Source: Candidatus Blautia faecavium (GTDB lineage Bacteria > Bacillota > Clostridia > Lachnospirales > Lachnospiraceae). From it: a stretch of DNA of 56,173 nt. The position numbers were made by a program, and so were the translations under genes. Below are positions 27,121 through 36,821 of this stretch, one piece after another. Each line of letters begins with the position of its first letter. Position 1 is the first letter of the stretch. Location: the NCBI GenBank assembly GCA_019118425.1, contig DWYZ01000305.1:1-56173 (forward strand), read 5' to 3'. Below the pieces are notes generated by a model that saw nothing but the letters and a program-made list of their open reading frames with translations, had not been told where the DNA came from and searched no databases.

Positions 27121-27681
27121 ATGGCAAGGACAGACAGAGCGGAAACAGCCAGAAGAACAGCGGCAGCCGTACGAAATAACAGAGGAATGTATGTAGATGG
27201 AAATACAGCCAGGAGACTTCAGGAGGTTCCGGCGAGGAAAAGACGTCCTGCGCAGGTAAAACGGAAACGCGCGGAAACAAAGAGAAAAGAACAACTGGCT
27301 GCGGCGCGTCCGCACAAGCTTAGCAAGGAGACACAGAGAAACAGAGAAAAGGCTATGAATATGAATCTTGGCTTTGTGATTTTTCTTTCAATGGTCTCAG
27401 CAGCAGTTTTGTTTTTCTGCATTAATTATCTTCAGTTAAAATCTGAGATAACAGGCAGGATGAGCGATGTGGCCGCACTGGAGTCGGAGCTTTCCCAGTT
27501 AAAAGAGGATAACGATGCTTATTACAGTCAGGTTACTTCTAATGTGGATCTGACAGAGATCAAGCAGATCGCCATTGGACGCCTTGGAATGAAGTACCCT
27601 TCTGAGGAACAGACTATGACGTACCAGACGGCGCGCAGCAGCTATGTAAGACAGTATCAGGACATTCCGGATTCTAAGTAG
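27121..27681 (+). CDS. FtsL-like division protein
   Basis: Basic N-terminus, one TM, short coiled coil, located between rsmH and a PBP. Confidence 0.75.
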   Translation: MARTDRAETARRTAAAVRNNRGMYVDGNTARRLQEVPARKRRPAQVKRKRAETKRKEQLAAARPHKLSKETQRNREKAMNMNLGFVIFLSMVSAAVLFFCINYLQLKSEITGRMSDVAALESELSQLKEDNDAYYSQVTSNVDLTEIKQIAIGRLGMKYPSEEQTMTYQTARSSYVRQYQDIPDSK

Positions 27682-27692
27682 GTGATGAGTAA

Positions 27693-29921
27693 TTGAGCAG
27701 CAAAAAGAACAGAAATAGAAAAATACCTGAAAAAAAGATTAATTATCAGATGAGAAAGAAGCTAGTAGTACTCTTTGGAGGAGTATTACTAGCTTTAGTA
27801 GGTTTGACGGTCAGGATTACTTATATTAACGCAACGAGCGGAAATAAATATAGAAAGCAGGTTTTAAGCCAGGCGCAGCAAAGATATGAAAGCCGGGTCC
27901 TTCCTGCTAAAAGAGGCGACATTTATGACAGGAACGGAAATCTATTGGCTACCAGCAATAAAGTTTATAATGTGATCTTAGATTGTAAGGCAGTAAATTC
28001 CAATGAAGATTATATAGAGCCTACAGTAAACGCACTGGTGAATATTTTAGGGCTGGATGAGGAAGATATCCGCGACCGTTTGAATGATCCCAGCACAGAA
28101 AACAGCCAGTATCAGATTCTGAAAAAAGAATTGTCTATGGATGAGAAGAAGGCCTTTGACGAGTACACCACGATTTCTGAGGACAGTACTCTTACCCCGG
28201 AAGAGGAGAAGGAGAGAAACAATGTTCAGGGAGTATGGTTTGAAGAGGATTATCTGAGAAGCTACCCCTTTAATGAGTTAGCCTGCGATACCATAGGTTT
28301 TACCCTGGCCAGGGATACAGCAGACATCGGGCTGGAGGGATATTATAACAGCATGCTCACAGGGGCAGACGGCCGCCAGTATGGATATTTTAATCAGAAT
28401 TCTGATGTAGAGCAGACGATCATTGAGCCTTCCAACGGGCATAATATAGAAACTTCCTTGGATGTAGGCGCTCAGCAGATCGTAGAAAAATATGTGAACG
28501 GATTTATGAAAGCAATGGGGGCGGCAAACATCGGCGTTATTGTAGAAGATCCTGATACCGGGGAAATCCTCGCCATGGATGGAGGCGACCGATATGACCT
28601 GAACGAGCCCAGAGATATGTCAAACATATATTCAGAAGAAGAGATCAAAGAGATGAACGATGCTGAGACAGTGGAAGCTTTAAACGCTATGTGGAGCAAT
28701 TACTGTGTCACTGAAGCTTATGAACCGGGTTCTACGGTGAAGCCTATCGTAATGGCTGCAGCCTTGGAGAAGGGAAGCATTTCTTCCGCAGATACCTTTG
28801 TCTGCGACGGAGGCCAGTCTTTCGGACAGAATGGAGACACTTATATAAAGTGCGCAGTGTATCCGGGATCTCACGGCACAGAGTCATTGCAGCAGATCAT
28901 AGCGAACTCATGTAATGACGGTATGATGCAGGTCGCTGCTGAAATGGGGAGCGAGCAGTTTATTAAAACCCAAAGCCTATTTAATTTTGGAACAAGAACA
29001 GGTATTGATCTTCCTAACGAAGGAACCGGGATCATCCATACTACAGAGACTATGGGAGAGACAGAGCTTGCCTGCTCTGCCTTCGGACAGGGCTTTACCT
29101 GTACCATGCTTCAGGAAATCAACGCTATGTGTTCTGTTATCAATGGCGGTTATTATTACCAGCCCCATCTGGTGACGCGTATCACAGACAGCAGCGGAGG
29201 TACGGTACGCAATATTTCCCCTACTTTGCTGAAGCAGACAATTTCATCCAATATCTCTGCGGATATCCGTAGCTACATGGAATCCAGTGTGCTGGAAGGT
29301 ACTTCCCATTATGCGAAAGTACAGGGCTACAGTATGGGCGGTAAAACGGGTACGGCGGAGAAGTTTCCTCGCGGAAACGGAAAATATCTGGTGTCCTTTA
29401 TTGGTTTTGCGCCTGTAGATGATCCTGAGGTAGTAATTTATGTTGTCATAGATGAGCCGAACGCAGAAGAACAGGCCACTAGCTCTTATCCACAGTATGT
29501 GGCTCAGGGAATCCTTTCAGAGCTTCTTCCATATCTGAATATCGCGCCGGATGAGGTTTCAGACGGATATGTTCCCACTACAGAGCTGTGGGAGGGATTT
29601 TCAGGAAATCTAGAGACAGTTCCGGGAGGAGAGATTGATTCAGAGGGAAATCTTGTGGATGGAGAAGGGAATCGGATTGATGCACAAGGCCGCCGGATCG
29701 ATGAGCAGGGTTATCTTTTGGATGAAAATGGAGAATATATGCTGGATGAAAACGGACAGTATATTCTGTCAGACAGTCTTAACACAGGCGAGTCGTCCGG
29801 ACAGTCAGACGGTGTTTCCAATGAAAGCGCGCCTGCGCCTCTTGAGGATGACTCGGAACCTATTCAGGGAAACGATATAGAAAGTGAAGGCATTACCAAC
29901 GAAGAGGCTGGATTGGAATAA
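27693..29921 (+). CDS. Class B penicillin-binding protein (FtsI/SpoVD-like) with acidic repeat tail
   Basis: EPGSTVKP (SxxK), SCN-type motif, GGKTGTAEK; dimerisation domain RGDIYDRNG. Confidence 0.93.
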   Translation: MSSKKNRNRKIPEKKINYQMRKKLVVLFGGVLLALVGLTVRITYINATSGNKYRKQVLSQAQQRYESRVLPAKRGDIYDRNGNLLATSNKVYNVILDCKAVNSNEDYIEPTVNALVNILGLDEEDIRDRLNDPSTENSQYQILKKELSMDEKKAFDEYTTISEDSTLTPEEEKERNNVQGVWFEEDYLRSYPFNELACDTIGFTLARDTADIGLEGYYNSMLTGADGRQYGYFNQNSDVEQTIIEPSNGHNIETSLDVGAQQIVEKYVNGFMKAMGAANIGVIVEDPDTGEILAMDGGDRYDLNEPRDMSNIYSEEEIKEMNDAETVEALNAMWSNYCVTEAYEPGSTVKPIVMAAALEKGSISSADTFVCDGGQSFGQNGDTYIKCAVYPGSHGTESLQQIIANSCNDGMMQVAAEMGSEQFIKTQSLFNFGTRTGIDLPNEGTGIIHTTETMGETELACSAFGQGFTCTMLQEINAMCSVINGGYYYQPHLVTRITDSSGGTVRNISPTLLKQTISSNISADIRSYMESSVLEGTSHYAKVQGYSMGGKTGTAEKFPRGNGKYLVSFIGFAPVDDPEVVIYVVIDEPNAEEQATSSYPQYVAQGILSELLPYLNIAPDEVSDGYVPTTELWEGFSGNLETVPGGEIDSEGNLVDGEGNRIDAQGRRIDEQGYLLDENGEYMLDENGQYILSDSLNTGESSGQSDGVSNESAPAPLEDDSEPIQGNDIESEGITNEEAGLE
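29634..29769 (+). repeat. 7-8-aa D-x-x-G repeats in the PBP C-terminus
   Basis: IDSEGNL VDGEGNR IDAQGRR IDEQGYL LDENGEYM LDENGQYI. Confidence 0.8.
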
Positions 29922-29971
29922 AAAGTGACAGCGGGCTGCTTATGGATGACGGCTGCCCGCGGGTAAGGCAT

Positions 29972-30026
29972 ACTCCTGCAGAGACCGGTCATATATTAGT
30001 ATGATCAATCTCTGCGGGAGTTTTTT
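29972..30026 (+). terminator. Terminator/attenuator hairpin abutting the second PBP
   Basis: ACTCCTGCAGAGA (29972-29984) pairs with TCTCTGCGGGAGT (30009-30021, one GU), then a T6 tract. Confidence 0.75.
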
Positions 30027-30028
30027 AT

Positions 30029-31759
30029 TTGAAAAAGAACAAAACATTTCATAAGAAAAAGGTCTGGATTGTGTTCTTTTGCTGCGGAGCCATGCTTTTG
30101 GGGCTTTTGGGGCGTTTGATCTATCTTATGGGATTCCGGTCAGATTACTACTATGAAAAGGCCCAGGATCTTCATGAAAGGGAGAGAGATATCAAGGCGG
30201 AGAGAGGAGAAATCCTGGACGCCACAGGAAAGGTCCTTGCGGCTAATAAAACAGTATGTACGATCTCGGTCATACACAGTCAGATAGAGGAACCGGAGAA
30301 AGTGATCTCCATATTGTCCAAGGAACTTGATATGGAGGAAGAAGAGGTCCGTAAAAGGGTGGAAAAGGTGTCCTCCATTGAGAGGATCAAGACGAATGTG
30401 GATAAAGAAGTAGGAGACGCCATACGGGATTATGGACTGGAAGGGGTAAAGGTGGATGAAGACTATAAGCGGTATTATCCTTATGGCTCCCTTGCGTCCA
30501 AGGTGCTGGGGTTTACCGGAGGAGACAACCAGGGGATCATTGGTTTGGAGGTAAAATACGAGGAGACGTTAAAAGGCGTTTCGGGAAAAATCCTAACTAC
30601 TACAGACGCCAGGGGAGTGGAAATCGATGAGATAGGAGAAAGCCGTATTGATCCTGTGCCGGGAGACAATCTCCAGATCAGCCTGGATATCAGCATACAG
30701 GAGTTTGCGGAACAGGCGGCAAAGAAGGTGATGGAGGAGAAGCAGGCGGAGAGGGTATCCATCCTGCTTATGAATCCTCAGAACGGAGAAATCTACGCCT
30801 GTGTGAATGTGCCGGAATTCGACCTGAACGACCCTTTTACATTAAATACCCAGATGGATACCTCTTCCATGAGTCAGGAAGAAAAGCAGGATCTTTTAAA
30901 TCAGATGTGGAGAAACCCTTGCCTGAACGATACGTATGAACCTGGTTCCACCTTTAAGATCATTACCATGTCTGCCGGACTGGAGGAAGGGGTGGTTTCT
31001 CTTGAAGATCAATTTTTCTGCCCCGGATACAAGGTGGTGGATGACAGAAGGATACACTGTGCCAAAAGGACGGGACACGGAGCCCAGACCTTTGTGGAAG
31101 GAGCCCAGAACTCCTGTAATCCAGTGTTCATAGAAGTAGGGCTGCGGCTGGGAGTAAAAAATTATTATAAATATTTCAGGCAGTTTGGGCTTTTAAAAAA
31201 GACTGGGATAGATCTGCCCGGAGAGGCGGGAACGATCATGCATAAGGAAGAAAATATGGGAAATGTGGAGCTGGCTACCGTATCTTTTGGCCAATCTTTC
31301 CAGATCACGCCCATTCAGCTTGCTGCTACAGTGAGCGCTCTGATTAACGGTGGAAACAGGATCACGCCTCATTTCGGTGTAAATATCCAAAGTCCTGACG
31401 GAAGTTATGTGAAAAAAATCGAATATCCGGTGGAAACAGGAATCATTTCGGAAGAAACATCACGCACAGTCCGGGAAATATTGGAAAGCGTGGTATCCCA
31501 GGGTTCTGGAAAAAATGCAAAGATCGAAGGATATCGTATAGGGGGAAAGACGGCGACTTCCCAGACTCTTCCCAGAAGCGCCAATCGGTACATCTCTTCC
31601 TTTCTGGGGTTTGCTCCGGCGGATGATCCCCAGATCTTAGGCCTGTGTATTATTCACGACCCGCAGGGGGTATACTATGGCGGAACGATTGCAGCCCCGG
31701 TCATACGCAGTATTTTCGCCAATGTTCTTCCTTATCTGGGCATAGAACCGGAAGAGTAG
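30029..31759 (+). CDS. Second class B penicillin-binding protein
   Basis: TTG start; RGEILDATGKVLA; EPGSTFKI; SCN; GGKTATSQ. Confidence 0.92.
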   Translation: MKKNKTFHKKKVWIVFFCCGAMLLGLLGRLIYLMGFRSDYYYEKAQDLHERERDIKAERGEILDATGKVLAANKTVCTISVIHSQIEEPEKVISILSKELDMEEEEVRKRVEKVSSIERIKTNVDKEVGDAIRDYGLEGVKVDEDYKRYYPYGSLASKVLGFTGGDNQGIIGLEVKYEETLKGVSGKILTTTDARGVEIDEIGESRIDPVPGDNLQISLDISIQEFAEQAAKKVMEEKQAERVSILLMNPQNGEIYACVNVPEFDLNDPFTLNTQMDTSSMSQEEKQDLLNQMWRNPCLNDTYEPGSTFKIITMSAGLEEGVVSLEDQFFCPGYKVVDDRRIHCAKRTGHGAQTFVEGAQNSCNPVFIEVGLRLGVKNYYKYFRQFGLLKKTGIDLPGEAGTIMHKEENMGNVELATVSFGQSFQITPIQLAATVSALINGGNRITPHFGVNIQSPDGSYVKKIEYPVETGIISEETSRTVREILESVVSQGSGKNAKIEGYRIGGKTATSQTLPRSANRYISSFLGFAPADDPQILGLCIIHDPQGVYYGGTIAAPVIRSIFANVLPYLGIEPEE

Positions 31760-31901
31760 TTTCGGACGGTAAGAAAAAATAGCCCCTGTTTCCACTGAGG
31801 GTTGATAAATCAGGAGAAAGGCCTTATACTAGAAACTGCAATGCACCTGAATGAAGGGTGTCCATTAAAGAAAACACGAAAAAACGAAAGATTTATGAGG
31901 T

Positions 31902-32864
31902 GTGAGGATGGAGTTTCAAATTGTAATCCCCGTGTTGATCTCTTTTGGGATCAGTGTAGTGCTGGGACCGATCATTATTCCCTTTCTTAGAAAATTGAAA
32001 ATGGGTCAGACAGAAAGAGTGGATGGCGTACAGTCCCACTTGAAAAAGGCGGGTACGCCTACTATGGGCGGAGTGATCTTCTTGATCGCCACAGTGATCA
32101 CTTCCTTGTTTTATGTAAGAGATTATCCCCTGGTCATACCGGTGCTGTTTCTTACGTTGGGATTTGGAATCATAGGCTTTCTGGACGATTATCTTAAAGT
32201 AGTATTAAAACGTTCCGATGGGCTTCTGCCATGGCAGAAATTTTTGCTTCAGGTGATCCTGACCGGCATATTTGCTTTTTATCTGGTAAATTATACGGAT
32301 ATTTCTCTGACTATGCGGATTCCCTTTTGGAGCGGACATTTCCTGAACATTGGCTGGCTTGCCGTACCTATAATGTTTTTTGCCGTGATCGGAACTGTGA
32401 ACGGCGTAAACTTTACAGACGGGCTGGACGGGCTGGCTTCCAGCGTGACGCTGATCGTGGCCATGTTTTTTACTGTAGTTTCTGTGGGGCTTGATTCCGG
32501 GATCGAACCCATTACCTGCGCGGTGGTGGGAAGCTTGATGGGCTTTCTGCTGTTTAATGTCTATCCGGCCAAGGTCTTTATGGGAGATACAGGATCTCTT
32601 GCTTTGGGCGGTTTTGTAGCGGGAGCGGCCTATGTGATGCAGATGCCCTTGTTTATTATCCTGGTAGGGCTGATTTATCTGGTAGAGGTACTGTCCGTTA
32701 TTATCCAGGTGTCCTATTTTAAGATTTCCCATGGGAAGCGTGTGTTTAAAATGGCGCCGATCCACCATCATTTTGAGCTTTGCGGATGGTCTGAGACAAG
32801 GGTGGTCACGGTATTTTCTGTGATCACCGCTATTATGTGCCTGCTCGCGCTTCTGGCATTATAA
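31902..32864 (+). CDS. mraY: Phospho-N-acetylmuramoyl-pentapeptide transferase
   Basis: GTPTMGG, FLDDYLK, NFTDGLDGLA, MAPIHHHFE. GTG 31902 or ATG 31908. Confidence 0.97.
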   Translation: MRMEFQIVIPVLISFGISVVLGPIIIPFLRKLKMGQTERVDGVQSHLKKAGTPTMGGVIFLIATVITSLFYVRDYPLVIPVLFLTLGFGIIGFLDDYLKVVLKRSDGLLPWQKFLLQVILTGIFAFYLVNYTDISLTMRIPFWSGHFLNIGWLAVPIMFFAVIGTVNGVNFTDGLDGLASSVTLIVAMFFTVVSVGLDSGIEPITCAVVGSLMGFLLFNVYPAKVFMGDTGSLALGGFVAGAAYVMQMPLFIILVGLIYLVEVLSVIIQVSYFKISHGKRVFKMAPIHHHFELCGWSETRVVTVFSVITAIMCLLALLAL

Positions 32865-32878
32865 AGGAGGAGAAACGC

Positions 32879-34234
32879 ATGAGGTTACATAATAAAAAAG
32901 TTCTCGTGTTCGGTTCCGGAAAGAGCGGGATCGGAGCGGCGGATCTGCTGGGAGCAGTAGGTGCTTTCCCTGTGATCTTTGATGGAAACGGCGAGATTGA
33001 TAAAGAACAGGTGAGAAAAAAGACTACGGGAACCTATCCTGTGGAAGTCTATGCAGGAGAGCTTCCAAAGGAAGTCCAGGACAGTCTGGATCTGGTGGTG
33101 TTAAGTCCTGGAGTTCCCATAGATATTCCTCTGGTAAAGAGCTTTTATGCACAAGGGCTACCTGTATGGGGAGAAGTGGAGCTGGCTTACCAGATCGGTA
33201 AGGGCCAGGTGCTTGCCATTACAGGAACTAATGGAAAGACCACGACGACGGCTCTTCTGGGAAAGATTATGGAAGACGCATGCCCGTCCGTTTTTGTAGT
33301 GGGAAACATCGGTACCCCTTATACATCAAAAGCCCTGGAAATGCGGGAAGACAGCGTGACTGTGGCGGAGATCAGCAGCTTTCAGCTTGAAACGATTGAA
33401 ACCTTTGCGCCTAAGGTGAGCGCTGTGTTAAATATTACTGAGGACCATCTGAATCGACATCACACCATGGAAGAATATATCCGGGTAAAGGAACTGATCG
33501 TAAAAAACCAGACAGCTGAGGATTTTTGTATCCTTAATTATGAGGATGAGGTTTTAAGGGCGTTCGGAAAGAAAATCACGCCGAAGGTGATTTATTTTTC
33601 CAGTGCCCGCCCTTTGGAAGAAGGGATTTACCTGGATGGAGATCAGATCATTTTAAGCTTATCCGGAGAAAAGAGAACCGTGGTCAGGACCGGGGAACTG
33701 AAGCTTTTAGGCGTGCATAATTACGAAAATGTGATGGCTGCCGTGGCTATGGCATACTGTGCAGGGGTTACTTTAGAAAGTATAAAAAAGAGCGTCTGTG
33801 CATTTACTGCCGTGGAGCACAGGATCGAATATGTTACAGAAAAAAATGGGGTGGCTTATTATAACGACTCCAAGGGAACGAATCCGGATGCGGCTATCAA
33901 GGGGATTCAGGCTATGAACCGCCCTACCCTTCTTATTGGAGGAGGATACGACAAGGAATCCAGTTATGATGAGTGGATCCAGGCCTTTGACGGAAAGGTG
34001 AGATATCTGGTGCTTATTGGACAGACCAGAGAAAAGATCAGAGACGCTGCCAGGAGACTTGGCTTTACCAATTGTATCCTATGTGAGGATCTGAAGGAAG
34101 CCGTTCAGGTATGCGCAAAAAAAGCACGGCCCGGAGACGCCGTCCTGTTATCTCCTGCCTGCGCCAGCTGGGGACAGTTTGATAATTACGAACAGCGGGG
34201 AGAACGGTTTAAAGAATATGTAAATGAACTTTAA
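32879..34234 (+). CDS. murD: UDP-N-acetylmuramoylalanine--D-glutamate ligase
   Basis: GTNGKTTTTAL, NITEDHLNRH, SPACASWGQFDNYEQRGERFKEYV. Confidence 0.97.
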   Translation: MRLHNKKVLVFGSGKSGIGAADLLGAVGAFPVIFDGNGEIDKEQVRKKTTGTYPVEVYAGELPKEVQDSLDLVVLSPGVPIDIPLVKSFYAQGLPVWGEVELAYQIGKGQVLAITGTNGKTTTTALLGKIMEDACPSVFVVGNIGTPYTSKALEMREDSVTVAEISSFQLETIETFAPKVSAVLNITEDHLNRHHTMEEYIRVKELIVKNQTAEDFCILNYEDEVLRAFGKKITPKVIYFSSARPLEEGIYLDGDQIILSLSGEKRTVVRTGELKLLGVHNYENVMAAVAMAYCAGVTLESIKKSVCAFTAVEHRIEYVTEKNGVAYYNDSKGTNPDAAIKGIQAMNRPTLLIGGGYDKESSYDEWIQAFDGKVRYLVLIGQTREKIRDAARRLGFTNCILCEDLKEAVQVCAKKARPGDAVLLSPACASWGQFDNYEQRGERFKEYVNEL

Positions 34235-34241
34235 AAGAAAG

Positions 34242-34293
34242 AGAGACTGCCTTGGAAAGGAAAGATTCCTGTCAAGGCAGTCTCTTCTCTTTT
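34242..34293 (+). terminator. Intrinsic terminator after murD
   Basis: GAGACTGCCTTG...CAAGGCAGTCTC, then CTTTTTATTTTC. Confidence 0.8.
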
Positions 34294-34491
34294 TATTTTC
34301 TTGCTATTTTTTCCCGGAAAAGTGATGATTATTACCGAATATGGTATGAAAAGAGGCTTTTTAAAAGAAGCCGCACAGTGTTCGGTTATAAGCAAGCAGC
34401 GGGCGGATTCCGAATATCCGCTTGACAGCGCCTGTGAAAGAGACAGAGAGGACCATATCGTTAAAGTCAAAAGAAGGGAAGGTTTTTACAA

Positions 34492-35640
34492 ATGTCAAGA
34501 AAAGGTGAGAACATTTACAGAAGAAAAGACGGAAGATGGGAGGGAAGGTATATAAAAGGCCGCCGAGAAGACGGAAAAGGAATCTATGGATCCGTATATG
34601 CTCCCACATACCAGGAGGCAAAAAGCAAACTTCAGAAGGCGGCGCTGAATTCAAAGGAATTTTTGCCGGGCCTTTCAAAGGACACTTTCGAACAGATAAC
34701 AAAACAGTGGCTGACGGCTGTCCGCCCCCAGATCAAAGAATCCTCCTATGTAAAGTATTTAAGCTTGGTGGAAAAGCATATTCTTCCTGGCCTGGGCAGT
34801 ATTTCCATAGACAAATTTACCACAGACAGTATGGAACAGTTTATACACAAAGAACTGACATGCGGAAGGCTGAAAGATGGAAACGGACTGTCGCCTAAAA
34901 CTGTGAGGGATATTCTAAGTGTGCTGCGCCAGATCGTCCGCTTTGCAAAGGGACAGCACTGCAGGGTGTCCTGCGATGTGCAGGGAGTGACGGTAAAGGT
35001 GAAAATAAAAGAAACCCATGTGCTTACCATACCGAACCGGAAAAAACTGGAACAATTTCTGATTCAGGAAAATACGCCCATCAGTGACGGTATCCTTTTA
35101 AGTCTTTATACAGGGCTGCGGATCGGAGAAATCTGCGCTCTTCGGTGGGAACAGATCCTCCTGGAGGAAGGGCTTTTGCAGATACGTTACACTCTCCAGC
35201 GTATCCCTAATCTGGATTATGATAAAAAAGATGTTTCCTCTAAGAAAACAAAAATAATCATAACGCCTCCTAAAAGCAGCTGTTCCAACAGGGATATTCC
35301 CCTGCCAATGTTTTTGCTGGAGCGGATGAAGAGAAGCCTTCCTTCCTCCCGGCAGGCTTTTTTTCTTACAGGCTCCTGTGAAGAATATGTGGAACCGAGG
35401 ACCATGAACAATTATTTTAAAAAGATCCTTCGCCAGTGCGGCATCCCGGAGACGAATTATCATACGCTGCGCCATACGTTCGCGACCAGATGCGTTGAGC
35501 TGAATTTTGATATAAAAACATTAAGCGAGATCTTAGGGCATTCTAACGTAAACATTACCTTGAACCGGTATGTGCATATCACTTTGGAACAAAAGCGGAA
35601 AAACATGGATATGCTCCGTCTTTCGGAATCGCTGTCATGA
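34492..35640 (+). CDS. Tyrosine recombinase / site-specific integrase
   Basis: Arg-binding N-terminal domain; catalytic R (TGLRIGE), HTLRHTFAT, LGHSNVNITLNRYVH (R-H-R-H-Y complete). Confidence 0.93.
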   Translation: MSRKGENIYRRKDGRWEGRYIKGRREDGKGIYGSVYAPTYQEAKSKLQKAALNSKEFLPGLSKDTFEQITKQWLTAVRPQIKESSYVKYLSLVEKHILPGLGSISIDKFTTDSMEQFIHKELTCGRLKDGNGLSPKTVRDILSVLRQIVRFAKGQHCRVSCDVQGVTVKVKIKETHVLTIPNRKKLEQFLIQENTPISDGILLSLYTGLRIGEICALRWEQILLEEGLLQIRYTLQRIPNLDYDKKDVSSKKTKIIITPPKSSCSNRDIPLPMFLLERMKRSLPSSRQAFFLTGSCEEYVEPRTMNNYFKKILRQCGIPETNYHTLRHTFATRCVELNFDIKTLSEILGHSNVNITLNRYVHITLEQKRKNMDMLRLSESLS

Positions 35641-35694
35641 ATCAGGGGAAGTTTTCATATTTATAAATGAATGAAACGGATCCGGAGGCAGACA

Positions 35695-36819
35695 ATGGAA
35701 AAGAATGAGAGCAGGCCGGTCAGAACAGATAAGACGCTTTTAGTTCTGGTACTGCTTCTGGTGATATTTGGCCTGGTGATCCTGTTCAGTGCCAGCGCCT
35801 ACAACGGCAGAGTGCGGTTTCATGATCCGGCTTATTATTTTAAGAAACAGTTGTTTGCCACAGCCCTGGGGCTGGCTGTTATGTATGCGGTGTCTCAGAT
35901 AGATTATCATATATTGGTATCCATGGCACCAGGCGCGTATCTCGTGTCTATGCTTCTCTCTACTGCTGTGCTTTTGTTCGGCCAGGAGATCAACGGCTCC
36001 AAGAGATGGCTGAATCTGGGGCCTCTTTCCTTCCAGCCTTCGGAATTCGCCAAGGTTGCGGTGATTCTTTTTCTTTCCTGGCAGATCAGCCGGACGAAAA
36101 AGAATACGGCGGGCTTTGGGTTTATGTGCCGGGTCATGGTCACCCTTCTTCCTATTGTAGGGCTGGTGGGATCCAATAACTTAAGCACAGCGATTATCAT
36201 CCTTGGCATCGGCGTTGTGCTGATCTTTGTGTCTAATCCGAAATATATGCAGTTTATCGGGCTTGGTGCGGCTGGGATCGCCTTTGTGGCGGTTTTTCTG
36301 GCTGCGGAGAGCTACCGGCTGGAACGGCTTGCTATTTGGAGAGACCCGGAAAAATATGAAAAAGGGTTTCAGACTATTCAGGGATTGTATGCCATAGGGA
36401 GCGGAGGACTTTTTGGAAGAGGACTGGGCAGCAGTCTTCAGAAATTGGGATTTGTGCCGGAAGCACAGAACGATATGATTTTTTCTATTATCTGTGAAGA
36501 ACTGGGACTTATGGGAGCGGGGACTTTGATTTTGATCTTTGCCCTGCTTTTGTGGAGACTTTGCGTGATATCCACTCACAGCAGTGATCTGCAGGGAACA
36601 CTGATCTGCGGAGGGATATTGGGGCATATGGCGATCCAGGTGATCCTAAATATTGCCGTTGTCACCAATACTATACCCAATACAGGCATCACTCTGCCTT
36701 TTGTCAGCTATGGAGGAACCTCTGTGGTTTTTCTGCTGGGAGAAATGGGGCTGGCGTTAAGCGTTGGCAGTCACAGAAAACCGGAGGCTGCATACAATAA
36801 ATCTAAGAGGCTCTTTTAG
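35695..36819 (+). CDS. ftsW: FtsW/SpoVE-type SEDS glycosyltransferase
   Basis: FSASAYNGR, KRWLNLGPLSFQPSEFAK, NTIPNTGITLPFVSYGGTS. Confidence 0.93.
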   Translation: MEKNESRPVRTDKTLLVLVLLLVIFGLVILFSASAYNGRVRFHDPAYYFKKQLFATALGLAVMYAVSQIDYHILVSMAPGAYLVSMLLSTAVLLFGQEINGSKRWLNLGPLSFQPSEFAKVAVILFLSWQISRTKKNTAGFGFMCRVMVTLLPIVGLVGSNNLSTAIIILGIGVVLIFVSNPKYMQFIGLGAAGIAFVAVFLAAESYRLERLAIWRDPEKYEKGFQTIQGLYAIGSGGLFGRGLGSSLQKLGFVPEAQNDMIFSIICEELGLMGAGTLILIFALLLWRLCVISTHSSDLQGTLICGGILGHMAIQVILNIAVVTNTIPNTGITLPFVSYGGTSVVFLLGEMGLALSVGSHRKPEAAYNKSKRLF

Positions 36820-36821
36820 GA

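Noticed and set aside
34200-35690. att direct repeats flanking the integrase
   Set aside because: Only short imperfect TAAATGAA matches near the murD end and upstream of ftsW; not distinguishable from chance.
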